Positions 52,701 to 63,600 of a stretch of DNA of 64,000 nt are shown here, in pieces. Numbering within the stretch: position 1 is the stretch's first letter; the number at the start of each line of letters is the position of its first letter. A program made the translations under genes and the position numbers. The notes beneath the pieces were generated by a model, which saw nothing but the letters and a program-made list of their open reading frames with translations, was not told the DNA's origin and did no database searches. This DNA comes from Chondrosia reniformis (taxonomy: Eukaryota; Porifera; Demospongiae; Chondrillida; Chondrillidae): positions 126,501-190,500 of the forward strand of contig OX359202.1 of assembly GCA_947172415.1 (NCBI GenBank). Reading direction: 5' to 3'.

Positions 52701-55700
52701 AGTCCATGTGGAAACTCATTAGCTAGGATAGTCACTTCCGAAGAAGTATCTAAATTGTTCAGTCTCCCTCCAGACACTGTTCTTGTCAGAGACACACGAA
52801 ACATTTCCTCCAATTCAGGTACTCCATCAGCAAGTACTGAAAGGGTTAAATTTCCAGAGGCAGTTTCCTCCTCAAATGTGATCTGTCCCGAGGTAGCCAT
52901 AAAGTCAGTGTTGGATGACGGATTGGACTCTGTCACTGCAGTCACCTCCCACACAACAGATATCCTCTCAAACAATCCCCCCTCCCTCATAACCACAAGA
53001 TTGTACTCCATTCCCTCCTCGGCTATCAGGGTGAGCGATGAAGCAGCAAATGAGAAGACTCCTTGGTGGTCGTCATTGGCTGCTATTAACACTGTAGTGG
53101 TGTTGGGCCTAACTAAGACAGCATCGCCTGTAACATTGGTGAGCATTAATTGGAACTCCTCTTCACTTTCAGGAATGTCATCGTTCACTATTTCAATGAC
53201 TACTTCTGCTCGAGTTTGGCCGTCAACAAACACAACAGGACTTGATGTTGTCACATTAAAGTCACCAGTTCCAGCTGTACCAGTCTCCACAGAGAAACTG
53301 ACTTCTGATTCACCATTAGCTCTCCCCCCTCGGGTGATGTAGAGGACAAGTGTGCTTCCTTCTAAAGTGTTCACAGCATTGTTTTGGACTAGAACTGAAT
53401 CATCGTTCTGGTTGATAGTTAACCGAGCCTGAATGTTTGAGGAGGCTAATCGACCTCCTCCTGTGATGTTACTCAAAGTAATGGTAAACATCTCTTCAGT
53501 TTCAGAGATCTGCAGATGAAAGAATTAATAAATTATTTCTTGTAAAAACCTCTGGTACACTGTGTCAACACCAACCATATCATCGACGGTGCCTATTTCC
53601 AAGATGGCTGACGTTTCGTCCTCCTGAAAGATTAGCTCCCCTGAGGTGGATGTCAGATCAAGGTCTGGAGAGGTGGAGCCACTGGCATACCATGTGACAG
53701 TCACCTGACCAAATAGTCCCGCCTCCCTCTGCACAGTAAACCTGGCAGTATATGCAATGCTGTTGCTACTGCCTCCATTGGGCACCTCATCTGTACACAC
53801 AATTATGTTAGTTACAGTTTGTGTTATATAATTATAAAACTAGAGTGTACCTATGGATATGTTGGTGGAGGAAGGAAGGAATGAAAACACCCCATTTGGA
53901 TCTTCATTCTCCAAGACTGTAATGTTGACAGTCGAGGGGCTACCAATATTTGTTCTGGACCCATCCTCATTGAACAGCTCAATCTCAAATGTTTCATCTA
54001 ACTGTGTTAGAATAAGGATAACAGTAACTTTATTATTTCTTATATAGCTCATCCAGTATTGCACAATACTAACCTCTGGTATGCCATCACTTCGAGCAGC
54101 TACTGTGAAGGATTTCCACCTCTCTCCAGCAGCAAAGTTGACAACCCCATTGCCACCTAGCAAATCCCTCTGGTCTACAAGTGAGAAGTGATGATAATGC
54201 TTCTAAACGTACATAGTATATATAAGATCTGTAATGCAACATCATATCTCACCCATGAGGTACAGTATATAAACACTACATGTGTACACATATATCGTAT
54301 ATGTATACATACATACATATATTGTATGTTCTATATAGTGCATGGAGCTCTCCCTTACTGGACCTACTGGATGGAGCAGCTTGGTGTAGTATCCTTTCAC
54401 TGGTGAGTGCCCCCCCGACCCGCTGGATGGTCAGGTTGACCGGATCATTAACATTCTCTTGGATGATGTGTGGTCCCAGCGATGCATTTGGAAATAGAAA
54501 GGTTCCTTCCGGGTTGTCGTTCCTCAGTACTGTGATGGTGGCATTGCTGGACTGTGGGCTCAAAGCTTGATTAGACTCAGAGACACTAACAAGCTGGATC
54601 TGGAACATTTCATCCAATTCTGGATCAGTATCTGATAGTACGTTAATCACTAGGGATGTCCCCATAGACCCTATTATTAAGAGCATTCACAAATTCATTA
54701 AACATTTAAGGATAATTAACTGTCACACTTACCATCTGCTATTGTAACAACTCCACTTGTTCTGTCTACCTCTTGAAGCACGTTGAAGGAGCTTGAGACA
54801 GCTGTCACACTAAAGATAACAGTTGCTTGCCCAAATGACCCACTTCTAGATATATCCAAGGTGATGGCTGTACTGTCTCCATCTTCTGGCTCTTCAACTG
54901 AGTAGCTCAGCTGATTAAACCCAATCAGACCATTAGAAACAGTCGGAGGAATGTCGACCAGGACTGCTGATCTAGGCCCGATGCGTGGAGAGGAGAGAGC
55001 CTCGTTGGACAGAATAGGGTTGTCTGCAGGACAGAGAACTACATATTCACAGAACCTGCACGGTCAAACAGTGTCATGTGACCTACTTTCATTGAGCACT
55101 ACATCCGTGAGCTCAATGTAGAAATGTGACTGTGGCTCCAACACAGCTTCTGATGATATGTTGACAGTGAGGGCTGCGGACCCATCTCCAAACTCCATCC
55201 TCACTGAGCCACTGGAGGGACTGGTGGTGTCAGCAACACCATTTGAGGGATCAGTCACTCCGGGAGGAAGATAGAGGATTCTGTAGCTCACAGATACGGA
55301 CCCCAAAAGTCCACCAAACCTCAAAATCACAACACTCAACTGACGAGGATCCTGCACCAGACAGGACAACACCAACTGAACAGAACTATCATAAATTCAA
55401 CAGTTACTATGTGAACTCTCCTAAACTAGTAATACTTTTCTTCACATTAATACCCATTAATATTATGACTAATCAAAGTGATAATCAAACCACAAGTAAT
55501 TATAATCATTTGCTGAGAATTTAACCCAGGACAGCTGTTTATGACCATCAGTGCTCTGTCACTATAATTCTCTTATCAGAACAAACTGATAATCAAGACC
55601 CGCCCATTTCCAGTGGGAGGGGCCATACATGCATACTTACGGCTGATACTTGCAGTCTATTATTTTCTGCCCACTCCAATCTACCATAGGCATCATCACT

Positions 55701-57384
55701 GTCTGTTACTGTTACCATGACAACCAAAGCTCCTCCAAGTCTCCCAGCTCCACTGGTCACCTCATCCAGTCTCACAGAGAACACCTCAGGTGGCTCGGGA
55801 GAAGTGTCATTGGTGAGTGTGATGGTGAGATTGGCACTGTTCACTCCGTGAGGCAGTGAAATGGTGTTGTTGGGAGGACCAAAATCATCAGATGCCAACT
55901 GTCCTCTACTGTCCACCACTGACCATGAGACTGTGAGATCACTCACTGTACCAGTATCCCTTTGAATTGTGAATGTGGTGGATGGACTGCTACCATCTTC
56001 TTGTACGGTAACTGGATCAGTAGATGCAAACTCAACTACTCCTCCAGCGTCGTCATTCACAGTAATGACCACAGTCACCTCTGAAGGGGACAGTAGAACA
56101 GCGTCTGAAGAAGGCATGAACAGCCTTATGGTGAAGGTCTCATCTCCTTCTGGTTCAACATCATCAACGATGGCCAACTGAATACTCTGTGATGTGATAG
56201 AGGATGTAAATGTGACAGACCCAGTGGTCACGCCGGAGTAGTCAACTCCGGAGGTGGCACTTCCTGCTACCACCTCATACATGACAGTCACTTCATCAGA
56301 CAATGGGCCAACAGTGCTCCCATCAGCAAGTAAACCTCTAGTTACTGATACACTACTTGCTCCAACTCCTTCATCAACACGCACCATTGAAGATGAGAAT
56401 CGTATGGGAGAATCATTTGCTGGAATAGTTACTAGTGCAGCGGTCTCATTTTGCTGACCCAACACTGCTCCTCCTCCAGCTCGAGTGAGCCTCACTGTGT
56501 AGGCTTCATCATTTTCTGGTATATCATCTGCTTGAATGAACAACTGTAGTGTCACCTGTCCAATCCCATTTCCAAACACTAGTTCTCCACTGGTAGGAGA
56601 TATGTCGGTTGAAGCACCTGAAATCTACCCACATTAAACGATATATATTCACTTTATGTATTTATAATTATAGCGGACCAACTTACCTCCCAATCGACTG
56701 GTATGTTACCATATACTCCTGGTCCTCTTTGAACGGTTAGTTCTACTGTCCGAGTACCATTTACCGGTTCCAATGCGGAGATACTTCGCGTGCTGGCTGC
56801 AAAAGTTACTACACCAAAAGGATCATCATTTGCCTCAATCGTCAGCCTCAAGTTAGCTTGGGGTCCGATCTCTGCACCTCCGTTGACTGCCACTATTTCT
56901 ATGACAAATGTCTCATTTCCTTCAGCTAGTGTATCAGACCTGATAAAGTACACCAAATCTTCTCTAGTTTGACCATCAAAGAATGTTGCTGATTGTTCAG
57001 TTGTAGTAAAATCACTGGTAATATTTACAACCTGGAACATTAATTATACGTATACGTGAATTATTCGAATCTTCGATGGCAGTCAAACAAACCTGAGTGA
57101 ATACAGTTACGCTGCCTGCAGTTCCACCACTTCGCACTAGAGCTAGGATTACGGGAGTATTTCCTCCATCACCCTCTTGCGCTAGCAAGGACGACGATTC
57201 GAAGCTGATAAAACCGTTTTCGACGCCTGTGGCGCTTACTGGCCCAAAGAGAATACAAATAAATACTATAGCTGGAAAGGAAGAGAAAATTAAACTAAAC
57301 AATACCGACTGTACGAAATTGGGATGTGATCAGAAGCCATACATTGTGCTGCAACTTACAATACAACTGACGTGCCCCGCCCAT
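31499..57384 (-). CDS. ADGRV1: ADGRV1/VLGR1-type giant adhesion GPCR
   Basis: A 25.9 kb multi-exon gene. The first coding exon (57384-57360, MGGARQLY) splices to 57271 to give a signal peptide (YSIVFICILFGPVSATG). It encodes, in order, about ten Calx-beta domains, a LamG/pentraxin-like domain, about twelve more Calx-beta, EAR/EPTP repeats, about fifteen more Calx-beta, a GAIN domain with GPS, seven membrane segments and a cytoplasmic tail ending DTHL. I count roughly 35-40 Calx-beta units from their recurring linker (NDDPxG.F and variants). This order is the signature of vertebrate ADGRV1, a calcium-binding adhesion receptor of ankle links and the Usher complex. Every domain block is open and joined by plausible GT-AG introns; no frameshift was seen. 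Exon limits were not all fixed. The last exon is set by splice phase (VEDE|QEPWEK). Confidence 0.92.
31950..33170 (-). other. ADGRV1: ADGRV1: seven-transmembrane domain
   Basis: Hydrophobic segments across several exons: VIMVLIFLLHLFFYERL and LILVMNLFIAIFLLE (about 33,050-33,160), GITLHLTIVAQFSLMAVI (32,880-32,935), TVYLWLTFFTKYKKPKPLAL, AVPILVVIISVVALLPGVGF (32,560-32,620), WFVAVGVTIIPVAIFLFISA (32,380-32,440), VVYLVIWYALITTTWIFAAL with VFSFFVAFNILQ, and GIYALLVYGLLGWERLARRY, the class B2 TM7 pattern. Confidence 0.85.
33160..33378. repeat. GAGAGGGAG-rich tract in ADGRV1 intron
   Basis: Over 200 bases of purine-only sequence between the GPS exon and the first membrane-segment exon; a pyrimidine tract on the gene's strand. 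Confidence 0.88.
33410..34770 (-). other. ADGRV1: ADGRV1: GAIN domain and GPS motif
   Basis: The GAIN part reads SIASSLLAALSPP, HLVLDYITDTVVSNRLL and LTDTILEIYSVLFES. The GPS exon (about 33,480-33,640) has CQYWL, NPLC and VECQCALLGNFSAQANI. The four-cysteine, two-tryptophan frame fits a GPS, but where cleavable GPS motifs have H-L then S/T, this protein has L-L-G. Confidence 0.8.
41040..41330. repeat. 53-bp minisatellite containing a splice donor copy
   Basis: About five copies of a 53-base unit lie in an ADGRV1 intron (AAATATGG recurs at 41,051, 41,104 and 41,157). On the gene's strand each unit contains TTTGGAA|GTATGCATGC, matching the authentic exon end GATTTGGAA|GTATGC at about 41,320. 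Confidence 0.88.
41525..41690 (-). repeat. tRNA-derived SINE-like element, copy 1
   Basis: The - strand reads GCAATTATAGCTCAGTGGCA then GAGC (A box with a perfect GCTC/GAGC D-stem) and GGCTTCAATATCC (B-box-like), and the flanking GCAATTA/CAATTGC would pair at six of seven positions like an acceptor stem. Downstream is a shared non-tRNA tail (AACCACAAGTATTCATTTGC on +). It lies in an ADGRV1 intron. A matching copy is at 55,455-55,570. Confidence 0.6.
43110..44460 (-). other. ADGRV1: ADGRV1: EAR/EPTP repeat region
   Basis: Not Calx-beta. Short repeats of about 45-50 residues with the EAR pattern: TSRLYQWKGTFVLTQTISTF, NSLIYLWTGSTFVTSQEVSL, SPVYSWEDGEFDLKGHFS and SALWYVQQQDGRFSLHPHFT, interleaved with F....LLAVAN-like strands. 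EAR repeats form a seven-bladed propeller in LGI, VLGR1 and TSPEAR. Confidence 0.82.
44550..51500 (-). other. ADGRV1: ADGRV1: middle Calx-beta array (about 12 domains)
   Basis: Linkers include SDFSNGLFRF, ESDDPYGLIQF, PSDDAYGVFSF, ASDDPYGSFVF, ENDDARGVLSL, SNDDPNGRF, ANDDPNGIVQF, PSDDPNGRFFIF, ANDNAAGIVRL, ASNSPHGIVEF, PNDNPQGELVF and SNQDPYGLFEI. Confidence 0.85.
51600..52470 (-). other. ADGRV1: ADGRV1: LamG/pentraxin-like domain
   Basis: Reads TIALQFDGNSNVAVAS, LLPGDVNDGFTIR, then YLIAKVLNGELLYGLELR-type sequence, LDGNLHHLATVINSTNVLFY, LDGSLLESISV and GGIVYVGGWQNDDFEGVLQD with VRMYSDPLSS. This is a concanavalin-like LamG fold, placed after the tenth or so Calx-beta as in vertebrate ADGRV1. 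Confidence 0.85.
52125..52300. repeat. 49-bp A/T-rich repeat in ADGRV1 intron
   Basis: Three copies of a 49-base unit containing ATATGTATACCATCAGTAGT, in the intron after the first LamG exon. Confidence 0.85.
52520..57290 (-). other. ADGRV1: ADGRV1: N-terminal Calx-beta array (about 10 domains)
   Basis: Recurring linkers seen: ANDDPFGVVTF (about 56.8 kb), PANDSPIRFSS, VNDDAGGVVEF, DSDDAYGRLEW, RNDNPEGTFLF, ENEDPNGVFSF, NQNDDSVLVQ, ANDDHQGVFSF and ANEFPHGLIQF (52.7 kb). Between them are the typical D..PE..E.F...L and V.VTR.GG..G.V.V.W strands. Calx-beta domains bind calcium and form elongated stalks. Confidence 0.88.
55455..55580 (-). repeat. tRNA-derived SINE-like element, copy 2
   Basis: Diverged copy of the element at 41,525-41,690: AGTGACAGAGCACTGATGGT, CATAAACAGCTGTCCTGG and the same tail (AAGTGATAATCAAACCACAA on +). 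It lies in another ADGRV1 intron. The D-stem is damaged, so it is not a tRNA gene. Confidence 0.6.
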
Positions 57385-57677
57385 CCCGGAACTTCTGTAG
57401 TCAATAAAAGCACAGACAAGTGACTAGCCTTCAGAAGAGAATTAAGATGCCTGATATTTCTAAACGAATGCCCTTCCCTCCAAAAAATTAAAATTGGGGG
57501 CGGTGGTGATTTATAAGAGTTGAGCTTAGTGGGCGTGTTGGTAGTGCACACAGAATAATAATATTATGGTTTCGACAGAAAACATATGAATATCATTAAA
57601 CTGTTCCGTCCAGACAGAGAGCTAGTGGGAAAAACCAGCATATGACGTGTCAGCTATTTTTAGATAGTCTAATACAA
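57385..57677. promoter_or_regulatory. Bidirectional promoter region, ADGRV1 / UBR
   Basis: The 293 bases between the divergent start codons contain ATTAAAATTGGGGGCGGTGG (about 57,487-57,506), a GC-box-like element, and AATAATAATATTATGG. The ADGRV1 start has a short first coding exon, so its 5' UTR begins within this interval. Confidence 0.45.
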
Positions 57678-60600
57678 ATGGCGGACATAAGCGAGAGGCT
57701 CAACCGCCTGTTATCCTCAATCGCACCGGACCTATTAGAGAAAGAAGGAGAAGATGAAGACGATTCTGAGCTGATAAAGACACTCAATGAAATTCTGACA
57801 AACGGAGAAGCCGAAATTTCAGGAGGAGTCGATAGTCAGAGCACATTGTGTGGCAAGACACTGGAAGTTCACGAAGTCGCGTATTGTTGCAAGTACGTCG
57901 CAAAGTGATAGTCGTAATTGTAATGATTCTTTACGTACCTGTCCAAACTATTACATGTATTACATGTTATGCGCCGCGAAGGAAAGACAATGTACTGTCG
58001 AATTTGCGTCACGCTAGAGTGGAGAGTAATCCAAAGTTGTGAGTGCGAGTTAGGTTTGAATGGTTGAACAACTCCTCGTGTTTAGAGACTTATTTCCGCT
58101 ACTTCTCCTACTGGACGGTAATGGTCAATTGCCATTAAGCTACTGGTCAATTGGTTCAGTTACCCAATTTGGACGATGCATTCAATTAGGTTGTCCCTGA
58201 CTTGTAGTCACTTTGTGAGTCTAATGACCTTGTCAAGCAGCGACAACGACCTCATTCATATTGGAGTATATAAGGAATGTCCAGCTTGCAGTTGAGAAGT
58301 CATTAATGTGTTCATTCTGCAGAGATTGTGAAACTGATCCGACATGTGTTCTCTGTGCAAAGTGTTTTGAGAATAGCATTCATGTCAATCATAGATACCG
58401 GGTTAGTGTCATGTGACAATCATGTGATGTGTCATTACGTTATAAGATAATGTACTGTGCATGTCTGCCCCACCCCCTACATGTCTGCCCCGCCCCCTAC
58501 ATGTCTGCCCGCCCCTACATGTCTGCCCCGCCCCTACATGTCTGCCCCACCCCCTACATGTCTGCCCCACCCCCTACATGTCTGCCCCGCCCCTACATGT
58601 CTGCCCCGCCCCTACATGTCTGCCCCGCCCCCTACATGTCTGCCCCACCCCCCTACATGTCTGCCCCGCCCCATACATGTGAGCCCCACCCCCTACATGT
58701 CTGCCCCGCCCCTACATGTCTGCCCCGCCCCCTACAGATGATAACCAGTGGTGGGGGATGTTGTGACTGCGGAGACTCAGAGGCCTGGACCTCGGGAGTC
58801 TACTGCTCAGCACATGTTCCAAAAGAGGAGGCTTCAGCCAACGAGGAGGTCAGAGGTCATGCCTGTATACTTGCCATATTAGGAAACATGCTGGATTACA
58901 CACTCACCGATGTTCAGTTAAGTACGTGTGTGTTTGCTTTATAGGAGGACCCTCTGTCATCCCTCCCGGCAGTGGTCATGTCACGAGGTCACGTGTACTT
59001 TCTCGTGCTCCTTCGTTACTGTTTGGATATGATGTACTGGGGTACGGAGGAGAGGAGCCTCCCTCAGCACCTCTGCCAACAGGCCACGGCCGAACTGTGA
59101 GCATGCTATGTGTTTGATAACGTTCATCTGTCTCTCTGGAATGTCTATAGTTAGTGTTAATAACCCAATCTTGTACTTCCTACATTGAAGGTTGGAAACT
59201 GACAGTCACTATGCGATGCTTTACAATGATGAGCAACACAGCTATGATCAGGTATGTACATGAGTAAGGATACCAAGAAATCCTTTATTCCTCTCTCTCC
59301 TTCCATACACTATCTATTCTCCCTCTCCCTCTCTCCCTCTCCCTCTCCCTTCCAACCTCACAAAGGTGATTAACACGCTGACCAAGAACCTCAAGTTAGG
59401 TCATGTTGATGCAATAGGTCTAACTACTACAGTTGATCATAAGGTGAGTGTATTAACGTACATAAGTAGGTAGGTAGTCACTCTAGAAGTGACCATTTCT
59501 CCCCTCCCCCCCACAGGGAAGATGTGTTGTGAACAAAGGCAGCAAAGAGGAATGCCAAGAAGTTGTCAAACTTGTTAACGTAGGTCACATGTCAGTCACA
59601 TGTGATCACATGCTTTGTGTTTACCACACTTGTGGCCTCCTCCTCTATCAGAAACCAAAGTTCAAGCCTCTTAGAGTTCCCGTCTTCCACAAGGCAGTGG
59701 TGGCACATCAGGAGTGTGCTGCAAGCATTCTCAAGCACTTGGACACCTTGTCACTGCAATCTGGTGGGTTATTCCCCCTCCCTTTTTAATCATTGCCCCT
59801 CCCCTTTTAATCATTGCCCCTCCCCTTTTAATCATAGCCCCTCCCCTTTTAATCATTGCCCCTCCCCTTTTAATCATAGCCCCTCCCCTTTTAATCATAG
59901 CCCCTCCCCTTTTAATCATTGCCCCTCCCCTTTTAATCATAGCCCCTCCCCTTTTTATCATGGGCCCCCTTAACCATATACATACTTCAACCTTTACTAC
60001 ATGTCTGCTTTGTCTGCAGCTGGTCTGAGGAGGTTGATGAGTGAAGCCATGTTGCTTCCCATTCCTGAAGAAGAAGGGAACAGCTTGCTTGATCTGTACT
60101 TTCAAAGAGACGGCAAGGCGTGGAAGGGTAAGATCCAGTATCTGTGTTCATTCAGTATCAGTTCAAAACCCAACCACTCCATCAGTGATAATGTAACACA
60201 ATCTCTCTTGTAGATGCTTCTCTGAGGTGGCAGAACTTTATTCTTCACTCAATCTATATTGACTCCTCTCACAAGAAGGATCTTGCTGTAGCTCTCACAA
60301 AGGTAGCCTTCACAGCAGACTGTGTGTCCTGAGTGTGATTTTTCAATTGTCCAATCTTGTAGAACTACAAGTGTTTGTTGGAAAACTATTCCAAAGGTCT
60401 CCAAATAAGAGACTGTTCGGTGAGTGAGGTGTGGAGGTCTAGTGCCATGTCTCCTTAGCTAACTTGCTGTAACACTCCCACTCCCCCCCGCAGGCTACAG
60501 CTCTGAGTGTCCAACTCTTTACAGCACCCTCCCTGGTAAGTCTCTTGTCCATGTGACATCTGTTGAGTGTTCCATTGATGGACTGTTCTTTGCACTCAGG

Positions 60601-63600
60601 CTTATAGGCTGATAGTGGAGTACGACTTGCTGGAGGTGCTGTTTATGACGGCCAAAGGCTTTGTTGAACAGTCGGTGGAGGAAGGGAGAATGAATAATGT
60701 TTCAAAAAGTGTAAATATGTACTTTGTCATCTACGATCTAAGGTATGTATGTATGTGGTAAATGTATTGGAGATATAGGCATTGTAACTGTATAATTGTG
60801 GCACTAAACGCATCTGGTGTGCGTCAGGTATGTTCTAAGGCCGCTGGTACCTGCAAAAGAGGAATGGACAAGTGTATTTAAAGAACAGTTTCTGAAGGGA
60901 TTCAAAGTCTTTTTAGAGTTGCTACAGTTGTTAGAAGGAGTGGACGGAGTTGTCAGACAGCGAGGAGAACATGTTGCTTCAGAAGTGTCTTGGGAGCCAG
61001 CCCTTAACCTCTGGTGCTCCATGCAACCTGTCTTCTTGCAGATAATCAAGTGGTGTCAGGCCGATGTGAGTTTAGGGTCTACAGTGACTCATTTGTAAGT
61101 GATCTGAATGACCTCCCTTGCCCTCTCCTCCCCCTCCCCCCTCAGCATGAAGTAATGCAGAAGGCGGTTGAAATGACACTAGGTGCTTGTTTGAATTCTG
61201 AAGAAATGAGTTTTACACAAACAGTTCCACCTTTGGTAAAGTATTTTATCGGAGAGAAGATTGTCTCTGTACACTATCCACTGCACAGACTTCTTGGAGG
61301 TAACCAACATCCTCCCATCCATCCTCCCATCCATCCTCCCATCCATCCTCCCATCCATCCTCCCATCCATCCTCCCATCCATCCTCCCATCCACCCTCCC
61401 ATCCACCCTCCCATCCATCCTCCCATCCATCCTCCCATCCATCCTCCCATCCATCCTCCCATCCATCCTCCCATCCATCCTCCCATCCACCCTCCCATCC
61501 ACCCTCCCATCCACCCTCCCATCCATCCTCCCATCCATCCTCCCATCCATCCTCCCATCCATCCTCCCATCCATCCTCCCATCCATCCTCCCATCCATCC
61601 TCCCATCCATCCTCCCATCCATCCTCCCATCCATCCTCCCATCCATCCTCCCATCCATCCTCCCATCCACCCTCCCATCCATTCACATCCTCTCATTCAT
61701 CCTCCCATCCATCCATCCATCCATTTATCCTCCCACCCATCCATCTTGTAGGGTTACTGACAGGGTCTGCCTTGCATGAATTACAATTGAGTGATCTCTT
61801 AACTGTAAAAGACAACAATACAAGCAAAGTAAGTAGTCTCATCTCTCACCTCATCCTTCCACCCTGCCCCTCCCCCTTCCACCCTGCCCCTCCCCCTTCC
61901 ACCCTGCCCCTCCCCCTTCCACCCTGCCCCTCCCCTTCCACCCTGCCCCTCCCCTTCCGCCCTGCCCCTCCCTTTTCCACCCTGCCCCTCCCCCTCTCCC
62001 TTCCACCCTGCCCCTCCCCTTTCCACCCCAGGAGAAGGTCCTGCTGCACTTGTTGGAGAAGCCTCTTCGTAGCATAGTGCTCTCTGGTCAGGTGATGGCC
62101 GGAATGTGGAAGAGAAACGGGTTCAGTGTGTTGAATCAGGTCTACAACTATCAGTTTCACAATTGTCAGCAAGGCATGTACGATCTGGATGTAGTGATGA
62201 TAAAAACGGTGGCAGCCATTTTGGAACCACATGCCTTCCTACATGCTCTATTGCACAAGTATAGATTGCAGAATTGGTACCAAGGGTAAGTGGTTTCCAT
62301 GACAGCAAGCAGTCCTATCTCAAATTGACCCTTCTTTACCTTTCTGTGTTGATAGCAATGAAGATCCAACTCTTGGACGTGATGAGGTTTGCATTCATTA
62401 CATATGTAGTTACATATATGTGTGTAATTTAGTATAGTCAACTCCACATACGTACTATAATGAGCTAGTTTTGTTAATATAGCAGATATTCTGTGCCACT
62501 CAAAATGTTCTGTTTATAACAATCCCAATTCAGTAATAATATATGTTATCAATCAGTGTTATAGCAGGTCCCTGGCCGGCCTCGGTAGTGTGTTATAGCA
62601 GGTCCCTGGCCGGCCTCGGTAGTGTGTTTACATGTCTTTCTCTCTCACTGCCCATTCTTACTAAATACTACAGTCTGCTGATGACGCACTGCGCTTTCTT
62701 GTTGCTGAAGCAGAAGAGTTTGTGTTTCTTTTGAATGTCGTGTTAGGTAAGATCACATGACCTCCAGTGCATGTTAGGTAAGGTCACATGACCTCCAGTG
62801 CATGTTAGGTAAGGTCACATGACCTCCAGTGCATGTTAGGTAAGATCACATGACCTCCAGTGCATGTTAGGTAAGGTCACATGACCTCCAGTGCATGTTA
62901 GGTAAGGTCACATGACTTCTGGTCCATATTGCTACCATATTGTTGTGTTACTGCAGGTGAACACTACTACCCTGGTATTGGCAAGGTCACCAAGACAGAC
63001 TGCTTGAAGAGAGAGATACTCCATTGCCTCTACATCAAGTCCTACTCACACAGTGATCTTGTGAAACAGCTAAAGGTATTGAGCAATTCCCTGGCTGTGT
63101 TGCATAATAATTCCAGTTGGTGATGCAATATTTGGTGGTTTCATAGAATTATGATGAAACAGATATTTCTGAAGCTCTCAAAGGAGCTGCAGTCTTCAAG
63201 AGGAATGCACAAGGTCACAAAGGAATGTACGAGATAGCTCCACACTGCGAGGATCAACACAACCTCTTCTTCTACCATTACTCAAAGACTGATCAGTCAA
63301 AGGCCCTGGAAGCGAGAAGGAAAAGGTCCAAGACCTCCGCATCATCTCAGAAGACAGAAGGTACGTACGTACACTGCAGAGAGAGACGGCTTGTATAACA
63401 TGTTTATTGTATGAACATCGTATCTGCTGTGCAGGTGTTCTGCTGGCCACGCCCCCTCCCTTGTGTGACCTGTACAGGGGCATCCTCAGGCTGATTCACA
63501 GTAGAACGCTCTGGCAAGTTCTGTTAAGAATATTCAAATGGAACAATAAGCTTCAATCAGAGAGACTAATTCATTTGGTAAGACCCTCACAGACTGTAGA

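Noticed and set aside
57012-57302. Start of ADGRV1 at 57302
   Set aside because: That frame begins with TTG within an intron; a CTTCCTTTCCAG acceptor at 57272 and an upstream exon with ATG at 57384 give a better start.
61179-61779. Several overlapping ORFs of 140-245 codons on both strands
   Set aside because: They are frames through a 12-bp intronic array of the UBR gene, whose exons splice cleanly around it.
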